NCBI GenBank assembly: GCA_963791885.1
Contig: CAWBUL010000004.1
Coordinates: 310,001-374,000 of the forward strand
Source of the DNA: CAVSUZ01 sp963791885
Lineage (GTDB): Bacteria; Pseudomonadota; Alphaproteobacteria; Acetobacterales; Acetobacteraceae
DNA length: 64,000 nucleotides
Direction of reading: 5' to 3'
The position numbers and the translations under genes are program-made. This document shows positions 34,732 to 44,651 of the stretch, piece by piece. Position 1 is the first letter of the stretch. Every line of letters starts with the position of its first letter. Under the pieces are notes generated by a model. It was not told the DNA's origin and ran no database searches. It was given only the letters and a program-made list of their open reading frames with translations.

Positions 34732-36104
34732 TGGGCCTGCACGCGCCCCTTCGCGACGGTGTTCCTCTCCCGCAGCGCTACTGGGCCATCCTCACCATCG
34801 CCCTCGGCCTTACCCTTGCCGTTCTCGACGGCGCCATCGCCAACGTCGCCCTGCCCACCATTGCCAAGGACGTGCACGCCTCGCCGGCCAACTCCATCTG
34901 GGTGGTCAACGCCTACCAGCTCACCGTCACCATCTCGCTCCTGCCCCTCGCCGCCGCTGGTGAGATCTTCGGCTACGGCCGAATTTATCGCTGGGGCCTC
35001 GCCATCTTCACCGTCGCCTCTGTCGGCTGCGCCCTCTCCGATTCTCTACTTACTCTTACCCTCGCCCGCATCATCCAGGGCTTCGGCGCCGCCGGCATCA
35101 TGAGCGTCAACAGCGCGCTCGTCCGCTTCATTTACCCCCGTCGGCTGCTTGGCCGCGGCGTCGGACTCAACGCAACCGTTGGCTCTGTCGCATCCGCCAC
35201 CGGCCCGTCGGTCGCCGCTGCCATCCTCTCCGTCGCCAACTGGCCATGGCTGTTCGCCGTCAATCTCCCGATCGGCGCTGCCGCGCTCTTCGTCGCCTGG
35301 AAGGCTCTGCCGCACACGCCACGCAACAAGCGTCCATTCGACGCACCGTCGGCGCTGCTCTCCGCCGTCTCCATCGGCATGCTGATCACTGCGATCGACA
35401 GCCTCGGCCACGCCGAACCCCTGGTCGTCGTCGTGATCCAGTTCGCCGTCGCCGCCATCCTCGGCGGCTTCCTTGTCGTGCGCGAGTTGTCTCGCTCCGC
35501 ACCGCTGCTGCCCGTGGACCTCATGCGCATTCCGATCTTCGCGATGTCGATCGCGACCTCGATCTGCGGCTTCATGGCTCAGGGCATGGCCCTCGTCTCG
35601 CTGCCCTTCCTGCTGGAGGACACGCTCGGCCTCAACGATGTGAAAACCGGCTTGCTCATGACGCCATGGCCGCTCACGGTGGCGCTGATCGCCGTGCTCT
35701 CCGGTCGCATGGCTGATCGCTATAAGGTTGGCATCCTCAGCGGCACCGGGCTGGCCATTATGTGCGGCGGTTTGGCGCTTCTCGCCACCATGCCGTCGCA
35801 CCCGTCCAGCGTGGACATCGCCTGGCGTATGATGATCTGCGGCTTTGGCTTCGGGTTTTTCAACACGCCGAACAACCGCGCCATCATTATCTCTGCTCCG
35901 CCGGCACGCACCGGCGGAGCAAGCGGCATGCAGGCCACCGCGCGCCTGCTCGGTCAAACGACTGGCGCCGCTCTCGTGGCCCTGGTCTTCGGTCTCCTCC
36001 CGCAATCCGGAACGCGCGTAACGCTCATAGCGGCAACGGGTATCGCTGCTGTTGCCGCCTGCGTCAGTTTCCTCCGCGTGGTCGACCGCCGCGCTGTCGC
36101 ATAA
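34731..36104 (+). CDS. MFS transporter, DHA2-type
   Basis: This 457-residue multi-helix transporter has the DHA2-type motifs LAVLDGAIANVALPTIAKDV near the start, RIIQGFGAAGIMSVNSALVR and LSGRMADRYKVGIL. About 14 helices are expected from the hydrophobic pattern. It has no HlyD partner next to it, unlike the two other DHA2 genes in the window, and may export a small molecule or drug alone. It is coupled to the GT9 gene and followed 2 nt later by a Nudix gene. Confidence 0.83.
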   Translation: MGLHAPLRDGVPLPQRYWAILTIALGLTLAVLDGAIANVALPTIAKDVHASPANSIWVVNAYQLTVTISLLPLAAAGEIFGYGRIYRWGLAIFTVASVGCALSDSLLTLTLARIIQGFGAAGIMSVNSALVRFIYPRRLLGRGVGLNATVGSVASATGPSVAAAILSVANWPWLFAVNLPIGAAALFVAWKALPHTPRNKRPFDAPSALLSAVSIGMLITAIDSLGHAEPLVVVVIQFAVAAILGGFLVVRELSRSAPLLPVDLMRIPIFAMSIATSICGFMAQGMALVSLPFLLEDTLGLNDVKTGLLMTPWPLTVALIAVLSGRMADRYKVGILSGTGLAIMCGGLALLATMPSHPSSVDIAWRMMICGFGFGFFNTPNNRAIIISAPPARTGGASGMQATARLLGQTTGAALVALVFGLLPQSGTRVTLIAATGIAAVAACVSFLRVVDRRAVA

Positions 36105-36106
36105 CG

Positions 36107-36616
36107 ATGCCGATCTCCGCCCACATCCGCGCTCTCCGAGACAAGATCGGCAACGACCTTCTCACCCTGCCGTCCGTCGCGGTCATGCTCTTCGATGACC
36201 AGGACCGGCTGCTGGTCGCGCAAGAAGCGGCCACAGGACTCTGGATGACCGTCGGAGGAGCCGTCGAACCGGATGAAACACCCGCCGACGCGGCCGTGCG
36301 CGAATGCTGGGAAGAAACCGGATTGCTCGTCGAGCCCACCGCGGTGCTCGGCGTCTTCGGCGGCCCCGAATTCCGCGTCACCTATCCGAACGGCGATCAC
36401 GCGTCCTACGTCGTGATCGCATTTCTCGCCCGGCAGATCGGAGGCACTGCGTCACCTGATGGATTGGAAGCCTCCGCCCTTCGCTTCGTCTCGCGCGAAG
36501 AAGCCGCTGCTCTGCCTATGGCGCCGATAACGAAGGAACTGGTTGCGCACGCCTTCACGTACGAAGACCAACCTTTCTTCGCCCCGCCGAAATGGCGCCC
36601 TGATCACATCCTCTGA
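36107..36616 (+). CDS. Nudix hydrolase
   Basis: This 169-residue protein has a complete Nudix box, GGAVEPDETPADAAVRECWE followed by ETGLLVEP (G-x5-E-x7-RE-U-xEE-xGU), near residues 49-76. The fold cleaves nucleoside diphosphates linked to another moiety, using Mg2+. The substrate is not predictable. It follows the MFS gene with only 2 nt between and is probably on the same message. Confidence 0.87.
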   Translation: MPISAHIRALRDKIGNDLLTLPSVAVMLFDDQDRLLVAQEAATGLWMTVGGAVEPDETPADAAVRECWEETGLLVEPTAVLGVFGGPEFRVTYPNGDHASYVVIAFLARQIGGTASPDGLEASALRFVSREEAAALPMAPITKELVAHAFTYEDQPFFAPPKWRPDHIL

Positions 36617-36653
36617 CACTTGGCTGTCGGACCTCGGAAAGGACCATACCTCA

Positions 36654-37781
36654 ATGGACAGCGAAACGATCGCGCACCTTCGCGTCTTTATGATTGAGAG
36701 CCCGATCAAGATGGCCCGGCACCAGGGTGTCGGCAGCGTCAAGGGCACGGTCAAGCGAGTCCTGGTCGAACTCACCTCCACCTCCGGCGCCATTGGCTGG
36801 GGCGAGGCCGCGCCGTGGGAGGTCTTCACCGGTACAGCCGAGGCCGCCTTTGCAGCGATCGACGTCTATCTCCGTCCCATCATCATCGGGGCGCCCGTCC
36901 GGAACATCCGCAAGCTGACCATTGCCATGGATCGCGTTCTTGTCGGAAATGGCGAGGCCAAGCTCGCCATCGAGACGGCGATGTTCGACGTTCTCGGCAA
37001 ACTTTCAGGTCTGTCGGTTGCCGATCTGCTCGGCGGGCGTGTGCGTGATGAAATCCCTCTCTCCTTCTCCATCGCCGATCCGGATTTCGACGCTGACATG
37101 GCGCGCATGGAAGCGATGGTCCCTGAGGGCAACCGCATCTTCAAAATGAAGACCGGTGTAAAATCCCACGCAGAAGATATGACGCATCTTGACGCGATAC
37201 GCACCGCGTTCGGCGACAGAATCGATCTACGGCTCGACTACAACCAAGCCCTTTCGCCCTTCGGCGCTATCGCGATCCTGCGCGAGGTAGATCGTTTCAA
37301 ACCTACCTTCATTGAGCAGCCGGTGCCGCGCGATTGCCTGGCCGCCATGGCGTCCTTTGCCGACGCGCTCGATATGCCAGTCCTGGCAGACGAAAGCTGC
37401 TTCGATGCGCGGGACCTAATGGAGATCATCCGCCTCGGTGCGGCCGACGCCATCTCCGTCAAGCTCATGAAGGCGGGAGGCATCATGAAGGCGCAAGCAA
37501 TCATGGCGATCGCCGACACGGCGCATCTGCCCGGCTACGGCGGTACGCTCTGGGAAGGAGGTGTGGCGCTAGCCGCCGGCACACAATTCATTGCGGCCAT
37601 GCCGGGCATGTCGCTCGGCTGTGAGTTCTACATGCCCCATCACGTGCTGACCGAGGACGTGCTGGAGGAGCGTATCCCGAACCGCGGTGGCGCAGTGATC
37701 GTGCCCACGGCCCCTGGCCTCGGCATCACCGTCTCCCACCCGTCGTTGCGTGGTAATGCCCGGATCCTTGCGTCAGCCTGA
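36654..37781 (+). CDS. Muconate cycloisomerase-like enolase superfamily enzyme
   Basis: This 375-residue enzyme has all barrel motifs of the muconate-lactonizing subgroup: KxK in IFKMKTG, metal ligands in DLRLDYNQ, FIEQPVP and PVLADES, and the far lysine in ISVKLMKAGGIMKAQ. Members cycloisomerise muconates or epimerise dipeptides and N-acyl amino acids. No aromatic ring-cleavage genes are nearby, so the muconate role is open. The ATG at 36654 follows GGAAAGGACC at moderate distance. It is convergent with the second emrB. Confidence 0.85.
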   Translation: MDSETIAHLRVFMIESPIKMARHQGVGSVKGTVKRVLVELTSTSGAIGWGEAAPWEVFTGTAEAAFAAIDVYLRPIIIGAPVRNIRKLTIAMDRVLVGNGEAKLAIETAMFDVLGKLSGLSVADLLGGRVRDEIPLSFSIADPDFDADMARMEAMVPEGNRIFKMKTGVKSHAEDMTHLDAIRTAFGDRIDLRLDYNQALSPFGAIAILREVDRFKPTFIEQPVPRDCLAAMASFADALDMPVLADESCFDARDLMEIIRLGAADAISVKLMKAGGIMKAQAIMAIADTAHLPGYGGTLWEGGVALAAGTQFIAAMPGMSLGCEFYMPHHVLTEDVLEERIPNRGGAVIVPTAPGLGITVSHPSLRGNARILASA

Positions 37782-37803
37782 GAGAGCTGAAGAGCGGCCG
37801 GCA

Positions 37804-39378
37804 TCAGCCATGCGGCGCAGCGCCCCCACCGGCTTGCGATCGCAGCAACAAGCCGAACGGGACCACGCAAAAAGCGGCCACGGCGAACAGCAGATAGACG
37901 TCATGATAAGCCAGCACCTGCGATTGCTGCTGGAACACTTGATAAATCTCACCGGTCGCTTGCTGCCGGGCCATGCCGGCCACGCGGCCGAGGCTCATCA
38001 ACGTCCGCTCATATTCGTCCCGCAGCGCCGTGAACGGCGGATAGAGCGGCGTCATCCACGCGGACAGATAGGAGCTGCGTGCCTGCGTCGATTGCTGCAC
38101 GAGCGCTGTGCCGACGGAAATGCCGATCGAACCGAAGACGTTGCGGAACATGGTATTCAGCGCCGCCGCGTCGCCGCTCTGCTCCCGCCGCAGGGTGGAA
38201 AAGGCGATGGTGCTGATCGGCGCAAACAGGAATGCGAGGCCGGCGGTTTGGGCGGCACGCATATACATAAGGGTGTCGAAGTTGATGTCCGGCACCAGGC
38301 GGCTGGAATAGAGAAACGACAACCCCAAAATGGCGAAGCCCGCCATGATGATATAGCGGCTCGGCACAACTTTCGACAGCAGGGCGACCACCGGTATCAG
38401 CAAAATCACGGCGAGGCCACCGGGCGACAGGATCAAGCCGGCCAGCCATGCCGTATACCCGAGCACCTGCTGTGCGAATTGCGGGATCAGCACTGCGGTC
38501 GCGTAAAGCAGAAATCCGACCGCGCCGATCATCAACGTTCCCACCGCGAAGTTGCGGTCGGCAAACACATACACATCGACCACAGGCTTGCGGGCCAGCA
38601 TCAACCAGGCGATCGCGCCGACGATGCCGATCAGCGCCCCAAGCGCCATGATCCGGATGAACGGTGAGCCCAGCCAGTCCTCGTCTTCGCCGCGGTCCAT
38701 CATGACCTGCAGGCAGCCAAGCCCAAGCGTGATGAGCGACAAGCCGATGTAATCGACGTTCTGCCGCCGCTTGCGGGCCCAGAGCGGGTCCTCGATCAGC
38801 GCCGTCACGGCAATCACGGTGCCGATTCCGACCGGAATATTGATGAAGAAGATCCATGGCCAAGAATACGTGTCGGTGATGTATCCGCCGAGCGTCGGCC
38901 CGAGCACCGGCGCGACAACAGTCGCGATCGTCGTCAGCGCGAACGCCTGGCCACGCTTTTCCGGAGGGAAAGTATCCACGACGATGGCCTGCTGGTTTGG
39001 TTGCAATCCCCCGCCGAAGAACCCTTGCAGCAGGCGAAACAGGATCAGCTCATCGAGGCTGCTGGAAATCCCGCAAAGGAATGAGCAGACGGTGAAGCCA
39101 ATGATGCAGATCGTAAAGTATCGCTTACGGCCCAGCACAGTGGACAGCCAGCCGGAAATCGTCAGCACGATGCCGTTGGCAACGAGATACGACGTCAGCG
39201 CCCAGGTCGCGTCGTCGTAGCTGGACGCGAGACTGCCCGCGATGTGCGGCAGCGAAACGTTCACGATGGTCGTGTCGAGCACCTCCATGAACGCCGCCAG
39301 AGTCACGGTGACGGCGATCAGCCAAGGATTGCCAGACGGCCGCCATTGCTGGGCGCTTCCGCCCTTGGCGCCGCTCAT
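37804..39378 (-). CDS. DHA2-family drug efflux MFS transporter (EmrB-like), second copy
   Basis: This 524-residue, 14-helix exporter begins its first helix with LAAFMEVLDTTIVNVSLPHI and contains the motif C region GPTLGGYITDTYSWPWIFFI. It overlaps the adaptor gene by ATGA, giving a two-gene emrA-emrB operon without an adjacent regulator. It is clearly related to the copy at 26115-27644 but not a recent duplicate: the N- and C-termini and loops differ. Confidence 0.88.
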   Translation of the reverse strand: MSGAKGGSAQQWRPSGNPWLIAVTVTLAAFMEVLDTTIVNVSLPHIAGSLASSYDDATWALTSYLVANGIVLTISGWLSTVLGRKRYFTICIIGFTVCSFLCGISSSLDELILFRLLQGFFGGGLQPNQQAIVVDTFPPEKRGQAFALTTIATVVAPVLGPTLGGYITDTYSWPWIFFINIPVGIGTVIAVTALIEDPLWARKRRQNVDYIGLSLITLGLGCLQVMMDRGEDEDWLGSPFIRIMALGALIGIVGAIAWLMLARKPVVDVYVFADRNFAVGTLMIGAVGFLLYATAVLIPQFAQQVLGYTAWLAGLILSPGGLAVILLIPVVALLSKVVPSRYIIMAGFAILGLSFLYSSRLVPDINFDTLMYMRAAQTAGLAFLFAPISTIAFSTLRREQSGDAAALNTMFRNVFGSIGISVGTALVQQSTQARSSYLSAWMTPLYPPFTALRDEYERTLMSLGRVAGMARQQATGEIYQVFQQQSQVLAYHDVYLLFAVAAFCVVPFGLLLRSQAGGGAAPHG

Positions 39379-40562
39379 TTCACGCCGGCCACATCCACGG
39401 TGGGATCGACAGAAACGCCGAGCGGCAGCGGTGGAGGCGAATGCCCGTCAACGTTATCGAGATCAATCTTCACCGGCACACGGCGAACGATTTTAACGAA
39501 GTTGCCGGTGGCGTTCTCCGGTGGGAATGCGCTGAACTCGGCGCCCGAGCCCATCTGGATACTATCCACGTGTCCGCGCAGCTTGAGCGATGGGTACGCA
39601 TCGACCGCAATGCGGACCGGCTCGCCCGGACGTATACGCGTGAGCTGCGTCTCCTTCAAATTCGCGGTGATCCAGATCTCGGGCGAAACCAGCGACATGA
39701 TCTGCTGGCCGGGTTGAACATAGGTACCGACATCGACGGCGCGCTTCGTCACCCAGCCGTCAAAGGGCGCACGGACGACGGTGCGGGATAGGTTCAGCTC
39801 CGCCTGCGCAAGCTGTGCTTGCGCCTGCTTGACTGTGCCCTCGACCCGGGTGACCTGCGATTGCGCTTGACCGATACTTTGCGGCACCGGCTCCGCCTGC
39901 TGCACCCGGGCCTTGGCAAGCTCGACATCGGCGTTGGCACTGCGCAGAGTCGCGTCAGCGTCATCCACGGCCTGCTGCGTTGTCGCGCCTCTCGGCAGCT
40001 CGTGCTGGCGGTCGTCGTCTTTTTGCGCGCGATACTGGGTGGCCTCGGCGCTGATAAGCTGCGCCTTCGCGGCGGCCAGTTGCGCCGGAAAATTCTTCTG
40101 TGCGATCTCCGCGCCGTAGCGGTACCCTGTAAGCTGCCCCTGCGCGACCGCCAGCGCGCCCTCCGCCTGATCGCGGGCATCAATGTAATCACGCGCGTCG
40201 ATGTGGATCAGTGCCTGGCTCTTGTGGACGAACTCGTTATCGGTCACGTCCAGGCTGACGACCTTGCCGCTGAGTTGTGGCGCGACCTGGACGGCGTAGC
40301 CGTCCGTATACGCATCGTCCGTCGTTACTTCGTTGCGGGTAGAAAAATAGTACCATAACCCACCCGCGATCAGAATCACGGCGAAGACTGCAAGTCCGCC
40401 CCACACGAAAGGTCGCGCCCGCTTGCGCTGCCGCGCGCGGTCAGGATGCTCATCATCCAGATGCGCGTCGCGATCACGGCCATCCTGCTCCGATTGCCGT
40501 TCGTGATCGGTTTCCTTCGGATCGGCTTTATGTGGTTTTTCGGCAGTGGTGGTCTCGCTCAC
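39375..40562 (-). CDS. HlyD/EmrA-family efflux adaptor, second copy
   Basis: This 395-residue adaptor has a His/Asp/Arg-rich charged N-terminus of about 50 residues, one anchor helix FVWGGLAVFAVILIAGGLWYY, lipoyl halves AYTDGYAVQVAPQLSGKVVS and VRAPFDGWVTKRAVDVGTYV, and a long Ala/Gln coiled coil between. I chose the GTG at 40562 (SETTTAEKP) preceded by AAGGTGG, because codons upstream are arginine-rich and unlike the family. It partners the EmrB-like protein encoded after it. Confidence 0.87.
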   Translation of the reverse strand: MSETTTAEKPHKADPKETDHERQSEQDGRDRDAHLDDEHPDRARQRKRARPFVWGGLAVFAVILIAGGLWYYFSTRNEVTTDDAYTDGYAVQVAPQLSGKVVSLDVTDNEFVHKSQALIHIDARDYIDARDQAEGALAVAQGQLTGYRYGAEIAQKNFPAQLAAAKAQLISAEATQYRAQKDDDRQHELPRGATTQQAVDDADATLRSANADVELAKARVQQAEPVPQSIGQAQSQVTRVEGTVKQAQAQLAQAELNLSRTVVRAPFDGWVTKRAVDVGTYVQPGQQIMSLVSPEIWITANLKETQLTRIRPGEPVRIAVDAYPSLKLRGHVDSIQMGSGAEFSAFPPENATGNFVKIVRRVPVKIDLDNVDGHSPPPLPLGVSVDPTVDVAGVK

Positions 40563-40790
40563 GAAATACCACCTTGAGATGAAGGGCCAGCGCCGGGTGC
40601 GTCGAACCTCACGACTTGTAAGGGCTCCCGATCTCCACAAGGGGAAAGTAGATGCGGCTCGCGCACCCGTGTGGTGCCGGGCGGAGTGTCATCATCACGC
40701 CTGCTTGAGCACCCAGAGCGAGATCGCGCGAGGCGGGCACGTCGGAGCGCGTGAATCTCGCTGGCGCCGCGTCTCTCCAGAAAGCGACGG

Positions 40791-41465
40791 TCAGTTTTTT
40801 GGACGCCGACCGATCGTCCGCCTCAGCGCTCGCCGTGCCACGGCCGCATCCCAAGCCAACGCCAGCAGCCCGCCGATCTGACCCGGCTCATGCAGGATCG
40901 ACCCGATCACACGGCGCACATCAACTGTCCCATCAGCGGTCAACGCCACCACTGCCGCGGTCGGCAGCGCGCGCCCCGCCGGATCGCACACCGCCCGCAG
41001 TACTGCGAACGGCACGCGGTGCGCATGCGCCACTTCCGCGACAACACCGGACTCTACATCGACGGCGTCGCACCCGGTCCGCTCGTGCAGCGCCCGCTTG
41101 GCTTCGACCGAAGCCACCACATCGTCCGCCCCGTACATCACGTGCGACGTGAACCCACCGAGGCATGCCGCGAGCGCCGGATCCACCGGGAATCGGCCGC
41201 CCTCCGTCACCACCACCTGGGGCACCAGCACCGTTCCGGCGCGCAGCCCCGGCGCCAGCCCGCCCGCCAGTCCGAAGCTCAGCAGCGCCGACGCGCCATC
41301 CGCAACCAGTCGCTCCGCCACGTGTCGCGCCCCCGCCGCGCTGCCGCCGCCGATCGCCACTGGCGCGCCCAGCCGCCGCGCGACCCGTGCCTCGCTCGCG
41401 ATGCCGACGACGACCCCGAGCGAACGCCAATCCTGAGCGAAAAATCCCACCTGTTCCTGCGTCAT
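40791..41465 (-). CDS. Nucleosidase/phosphorylase-like protein of hopanoid loci (HpnG-like)
   Basis: This 224-residue protein of the purine nucleosidase/MTA-SAH nucleosidase fold shows ASALLSFGLAGGLAPGLRAG, the substrate segment DAVDVESGVVAEVAHAHRVP and VLRAVCDPAGRALP. It resembles HpnG-type proteins found with hopanoid genes, which release adenine from adenosylhopane. No other hopanoid gene is in the window, so a general nucleosidase role is possible. The ATG at 41465 is nearly shared with the divergent methyltransferase. Confidence 0.7.
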   Translation of the reverse strand: MTQEQVGFFAQDWRSLGVVVGIASEARVARRLGAPVAIGGGSAAGARHVAERLVADGASALLSFGLAGGLAPGLRAGTVLVPQVVVTEGGRFPVDPALAACLGGFTSHVMYGADDVVASVEAKRALHERTGCDAVDVESGVVAEVAHAHRVPFAVLRAVCDPAGRALPTAAVVALTADGTVDVRRVIGSILHEPGQIGGLLALAWDAAVARRALRRTIGRRPKN

Positions 41466-41487
41466 GACGAAGTCCAGGCTACGCCGC

Positions 41488-42309
41488 ATGAGCCTTGACC
41501 CTCCGCTCCACATTGATCGCACATTCGGCCGCAGCGCCTTCGGAACCGATCCGGCGAATTATCACAACGCGCGGCCATCGTATCCGGACTGGGTCTTCGC
41601 AACATTGGTCGAACGCTGTGGCCTGGCCGACGGCACCGCCGTCCTCGAGATTGGGGCGGGAACCGGAAAAGCCACGCACCGTCTCCTTGATCTGGGCGCA
41701 CGCCCGTTGATTGCCATCGAACCGGACCCGAGGTCCGCCGCGTACCTGCGGGAGACGAATCCCGATGCCGCATTGCAAGTCGCGATCGCGCCCTTCGATC
41801 AGGCGGTTCTGGACGAACGAAGCTTCGATCTCGCTCTCTGCGCCACGGCATTCCATTGGCTCGATGAACACGCGGTCCTCCACAAAATCGCACGCGCTCT
41901 TCGACCCGGCGGCTGGTGGGCCATGCTCTGGAACGTCTTCGGCGATGACCGTCCGGATCCTTTTCATGAAGCGACCAAGATGCTGCTCGGCGCACCGCGA
42001 AACCCCTCCGCCGGCACGCGTGGCATTCCCTTCGCCCTGGATACCGGGGCGCGCATCGGGGCCCTGCGTCGCACCGGCGCCTTCGACCACATCGATCACC
42101 GCAGTAGTGCCTGGTCATTGGAACTCGATCCCGCGCAGACCGTCGCCTTGTATGCGACATTCTCGAACATCAGTGCTCGTCAGGATCGTGAGGCGGTTCT
42201 GACGGAGTTGGGACGCATCGCCCGTGACGAGTTCCACGGTCGCGTCACGCGGAATATGATGACGATCCTCTACATCGCCCGGCGTGGCCCTACGGCTGAC
42301 GCAGAATGA
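41488..42309 (+). CDS. Class I SAM-dependent methyltransferase
   Basis: This 273-residue methyltransferase has motif I VLEIGAGTGKATHRLLDLGA, acidic motif LIAIEPDPRSAAYL and motif IV FDLALCATAFHWLD. The FHWL signature is common in small-molecule methyltransferases. The start at MSLDPPLHID follows a weak AGG; an in-frame ATG at 41464 would add 8 residues. It overlaps the convergent membrane-protein gene by 20 nt. The substrate is unknown. Confidence 0.82.
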   Translation: MSLDPPLHIDRTFGRSAFGTDPANYHNARPSYPDWVFATLVERCGLADGTAVLEIGAGTGKATHRLLDLGARPLIAIEPDPRSAAYLRETNPDAALQVAIAPFDQAVLDERSFDLALCATAFHWLDEHAVLHKIARALRPGGWWAMLWNVFGDDRPDPFHEATKMLLGAPRNPSAGTRGIPFALDTGARIGALRRTGAFDHIDHRSSAWSLELDPAQTVALYATFSNISARQDREAVLTELGRIARDEFHGRVTRNMMTILYIARRGPTADAE

Positions 42310-42802
42310 CCCACGTCGTGATGTCCCATGCATTGCGGATGCCTGCGATCAACAGCAGCACCAGTGTGGCCGCCAACAGCGGCACGCCGGGATCCAGTCC
42401 GCGGAACAGCGTCACTCCCGCGGCAATCATCACCAGATAGGCGATTGCGGGAATAATGCCGTACCAAAGCCGGTCCGCAAGATCGAGTGTTTCGATCAGA
42501 TGGTGGTGCACCATCCGCCAGCCCGTCACGCCGGCATAGGCCGTGCCGAACAGCGCCGTGGCGAGGACGAGCGTGCCCACGACATGCGGCGACGGCAGTG
42601 GCGCCACCACAATGAGAGCGATCGCGAGCCCCGCCGAGAAATGCACCACGCTCTGCGACAGGAACACGCGCAGCGCATATTGCCGCTCCGGATTGAACAC
42701 GCCCGCGCCCACCGACGCGGAGACGAACAACAGCCCGATCAACGTCGCAAACGCAGTGCCGATCAGGATCGCAAAATCGTGCCATGGCGCAAGATCGGCC
42801 AT
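42290..42802 (-). CDS. Membrane protein with five hydrophobic helices, unknown family
   Basis: This 170-residue protein has about five membrane spans, beginning FAILIGTAFATLIGLLFVSA and including GLAIALIVVAPLPSPHVVGT, YGIIPAIAYLVMIAAGVTLF and LLAATLVLLLIAGIRNAWDI. I recognise no named family. It lies 10 nt downstream of cysNC on the same strand and may be cotranscribed, but a link with sulfate is only positional. Confidence 0.7.
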   Translation of the reverse strand: MADLAPWHDFAILIGTAFATLIGLLFVSASVGAGVFNPERQYALRVFLSQSVVHFSAGLAIALIVVAPLPSPHVVGTLVLATALFGTAYAGVTGWRMVHHHLIETLDLADRLWYGIIPAIAYLVMIAAGVTLFRGLDPGVPLLAATLVLLLIAGIRNAWDITTWVILRQP

Positions 42803-42812
42803 GTGGGGCGGT

Positions 42813-44651
42813 TTACGCGATGATGGTACGGCGACGCAGCTCAGCGACGATGTATTCCGCGAGAGCCTCCGGCGGTGCTTCCAGCGTGCGCAGATGGATC
42901 TCGGGGTCGAGCGGCTCCTCATACGGTGCATCGACACCGGTGAAGTTGCGGATTTTGCCGGCATCGGCCTTCTCATACAGGCCCTTCGGATCGCGGCGCC
43001 GGCATTCATCCACCGGCGTATCGACAAAAATCTCCAGGAACTCGCCTTCCTCCACGCACTCGCGGGCCAGCATGCGCTCGGCCCGGTACGGCGAGATGAA
43101 GGACACCAGCACGATCAACCCGGCATCCACAAACAGCTTGGCCACCTCGGCGACGCGGCGGATGTTCTCCACCCGGTGAGCCTCCGTGAAGCCCAGGTCA
43201 CGGTTCAATCCGTGGCGCACATTGTCGCCATCCAGGATCATCGTGTGCTTGCCCTCGGCGTGCAGCCGCTTCTCCACCACATTGGCGATGGTGGATTTGC
43301 CCGCGCCCGACAGGCCGGTGAACCACAGCACCGCGGGCTTCTGATGGTTCAGCGACGCGCGCGCGAGCTTGTCCACCTCCATGCGGTGCCAGAACACGGC
43401 ATTGCGCGAGGACACGATGTCCTGCACCAGCCCCGCCCCGACCGTGTTGCGCGTCAGCCGGTCGATCAGGATGAAACCACCCAAATCGCGGCTCTCTGCA
43501 TAGGGCTCGCAGGCGATCGGATGGGATAGCGACAGCGTCACCGTCCCGATCTCATTCAGTTTGAGTTCGCCGACGGCTTCTTCATTCAGCGATGCGAGAT
43601 CGAGCCGCGTGTTGATCTCGGTGATGGTGCCCATCGCCTGGGCAGCACCCAGCATCACCTGATAGGCGCGCCCGCGGAACAGCGGCGTGTCGTCCATCCA
43701 GACGACGCGGGCGGTGATCTGGTCCGCAAGGTCCGGGGGCGGCGCGGCCGAGAGCATGTCACCGCGCGACGCATCGATCTCGCGATCCAGCACGACCGTA
43801 ACGGGCTGGCCGTCCGGTGCTTCATCGAGATCGCCGTCCATCGTCACCAGGCGGGCAATGGTGGCTTCGGTCCGGGAATTGGCATTGCAGATGGCCTGGC
43901 CCACGCGCAGCGTGCCGCCCGTCACCGTGCCGGCGTAGCCGCGGAAGCTGTGATCCGGACGAACCACAAGCTGCACCGGCATGCGCGCCGCGCCCACGCC
44001 GGTCCGCGCCGGCTCGGCATCTTCCAGCGCCCGCAGCAGCGTGGTCCCCGTGAACCACGGCATGCGCGTACTCGGCCCGGTCACGTTGTCCCCCTCCCGG
44101 GCCACCACCGGAATCGCTGTCACGCGAACATCGCCCAGCCGCGCCAGGATCGCATTGAACTCCGCTGTGATCCGGTCGAACACGCCCTGGTCGAACCCGA
44201 CGAGGTCCATCTTGTTCACCGCCAGCACAAGCTGCCGGATGCCCAGCAGCGCGGCGATCGCCGCGTGCCGGCGCGTCTGTTCCAGCACCCCCTTGCGCGC
44301 GTCGATCAGCAGCACCGCCAGATCGGCCAGCGACGCGCCGGTGACCATGTTGCGCGTGTACTGCTGGTGTCCCGGCGTATCCGCCAGAATGAATCGCCGG
44401 CGCGGCGTTTCGAAATAACGATACGCCACATCGATAGTAATGCCCTGGTCGCGCTCGGCCGCCAGCCCATCGACCAGCAGCGCGTAATCCAGGCCGCCTT
44501 CAACCGTCCCGAACCGGCGCGAGTCCCGCTCCAGCGCCGCCATGAGATCGTCAGGAATGCTGCCGCACTCGAACAGCAGCCGGCCAATAAGGGTCGATTT
44601 GCCGTCATCGACGCTGCCGCAGGTGAGTACCCGCAGAACGGAATCGGGCAT
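42813..44651 (-). CDS. cysNC: Bifunctional sulfate adenylyltransferase subunit 1/APS kinase
   Basis: This 612-residue fusion joins two proteins. The N-terminal 430 residues are CysN, an EF-Tu-like GTPase with CGSVDDGKSTLIGRLLFE, DTPGHQQYTRNM and NKMDLVGF. The last 170 residues are CysC, APS kinase, with TGLSGAGKSTIANVVEKRL, DGDNVRHGLNRDLGFTEA and ISPYRAERMLAR. With CysD it turns sulfate and ATP into APS and then PAPS. The start overlaps the cysD stop (TGATG). PAPS would also feed a sulfotransferase such as the broken TPR-fused one at 12002. Confidence 0.93.
   Translation of the reverse strand: MPDSVLRVLTCGSVDDGKSTLIGRLLFECGSIPDDLMAALERDSRRFGTVEGGLDYALLVDGLAAERDQGITIDVAYRYFETPRRRFILADTPGHQQYTRNMVTGASLADLAVLLIDARKGVLEQTRRHAAIAALLGIRQLVLAVNKMDLVGFDQGVFDRITAEFNAILARLGDVRVTAIPVVAREGDNVTGPSTRMPWFTGTTLLRALEDAEPARTGVGAARMPVQLVVRPDHSFRGYAGTVTGGTLRVGQAICNANSRTEATIARLVTMDGDLDEAPDGQPVTVVLDREIDASRGDMLSAAPPPDLADQITARVVWMDDTPLFRGRAYQVMLGAAQAMGTITEINTRLDLASLNEEAVGELKLNEIGTVTLSLSHPIACEPYAESRDLGGFILIDRLTRNTVGAGLVQDIVSSRNAVFWHRMEVDKLARASLNHQKPAVLWFTGLSGAGKSTIANVVEKRLHAEGKHTMILDGDNVRHGLNRDLGFTEAHRVENIRRVAEVAKLFVDAGLIVLVSFISPYRAERMLARECVEEGEFLEIFVDTPVDECRRRDPKGLYEKADAGKIRNFTGVDAPYEEPLDPEIHLRTLEAPPEALAEYIVAELRRRTIIA

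Noticed and set aside
35046..36005. 319-codon minus-strand frame rich in Asp, Glu, Gln and His
   Set aside because: Antisense shadow of the DHA2 transporter at 34731-36104.
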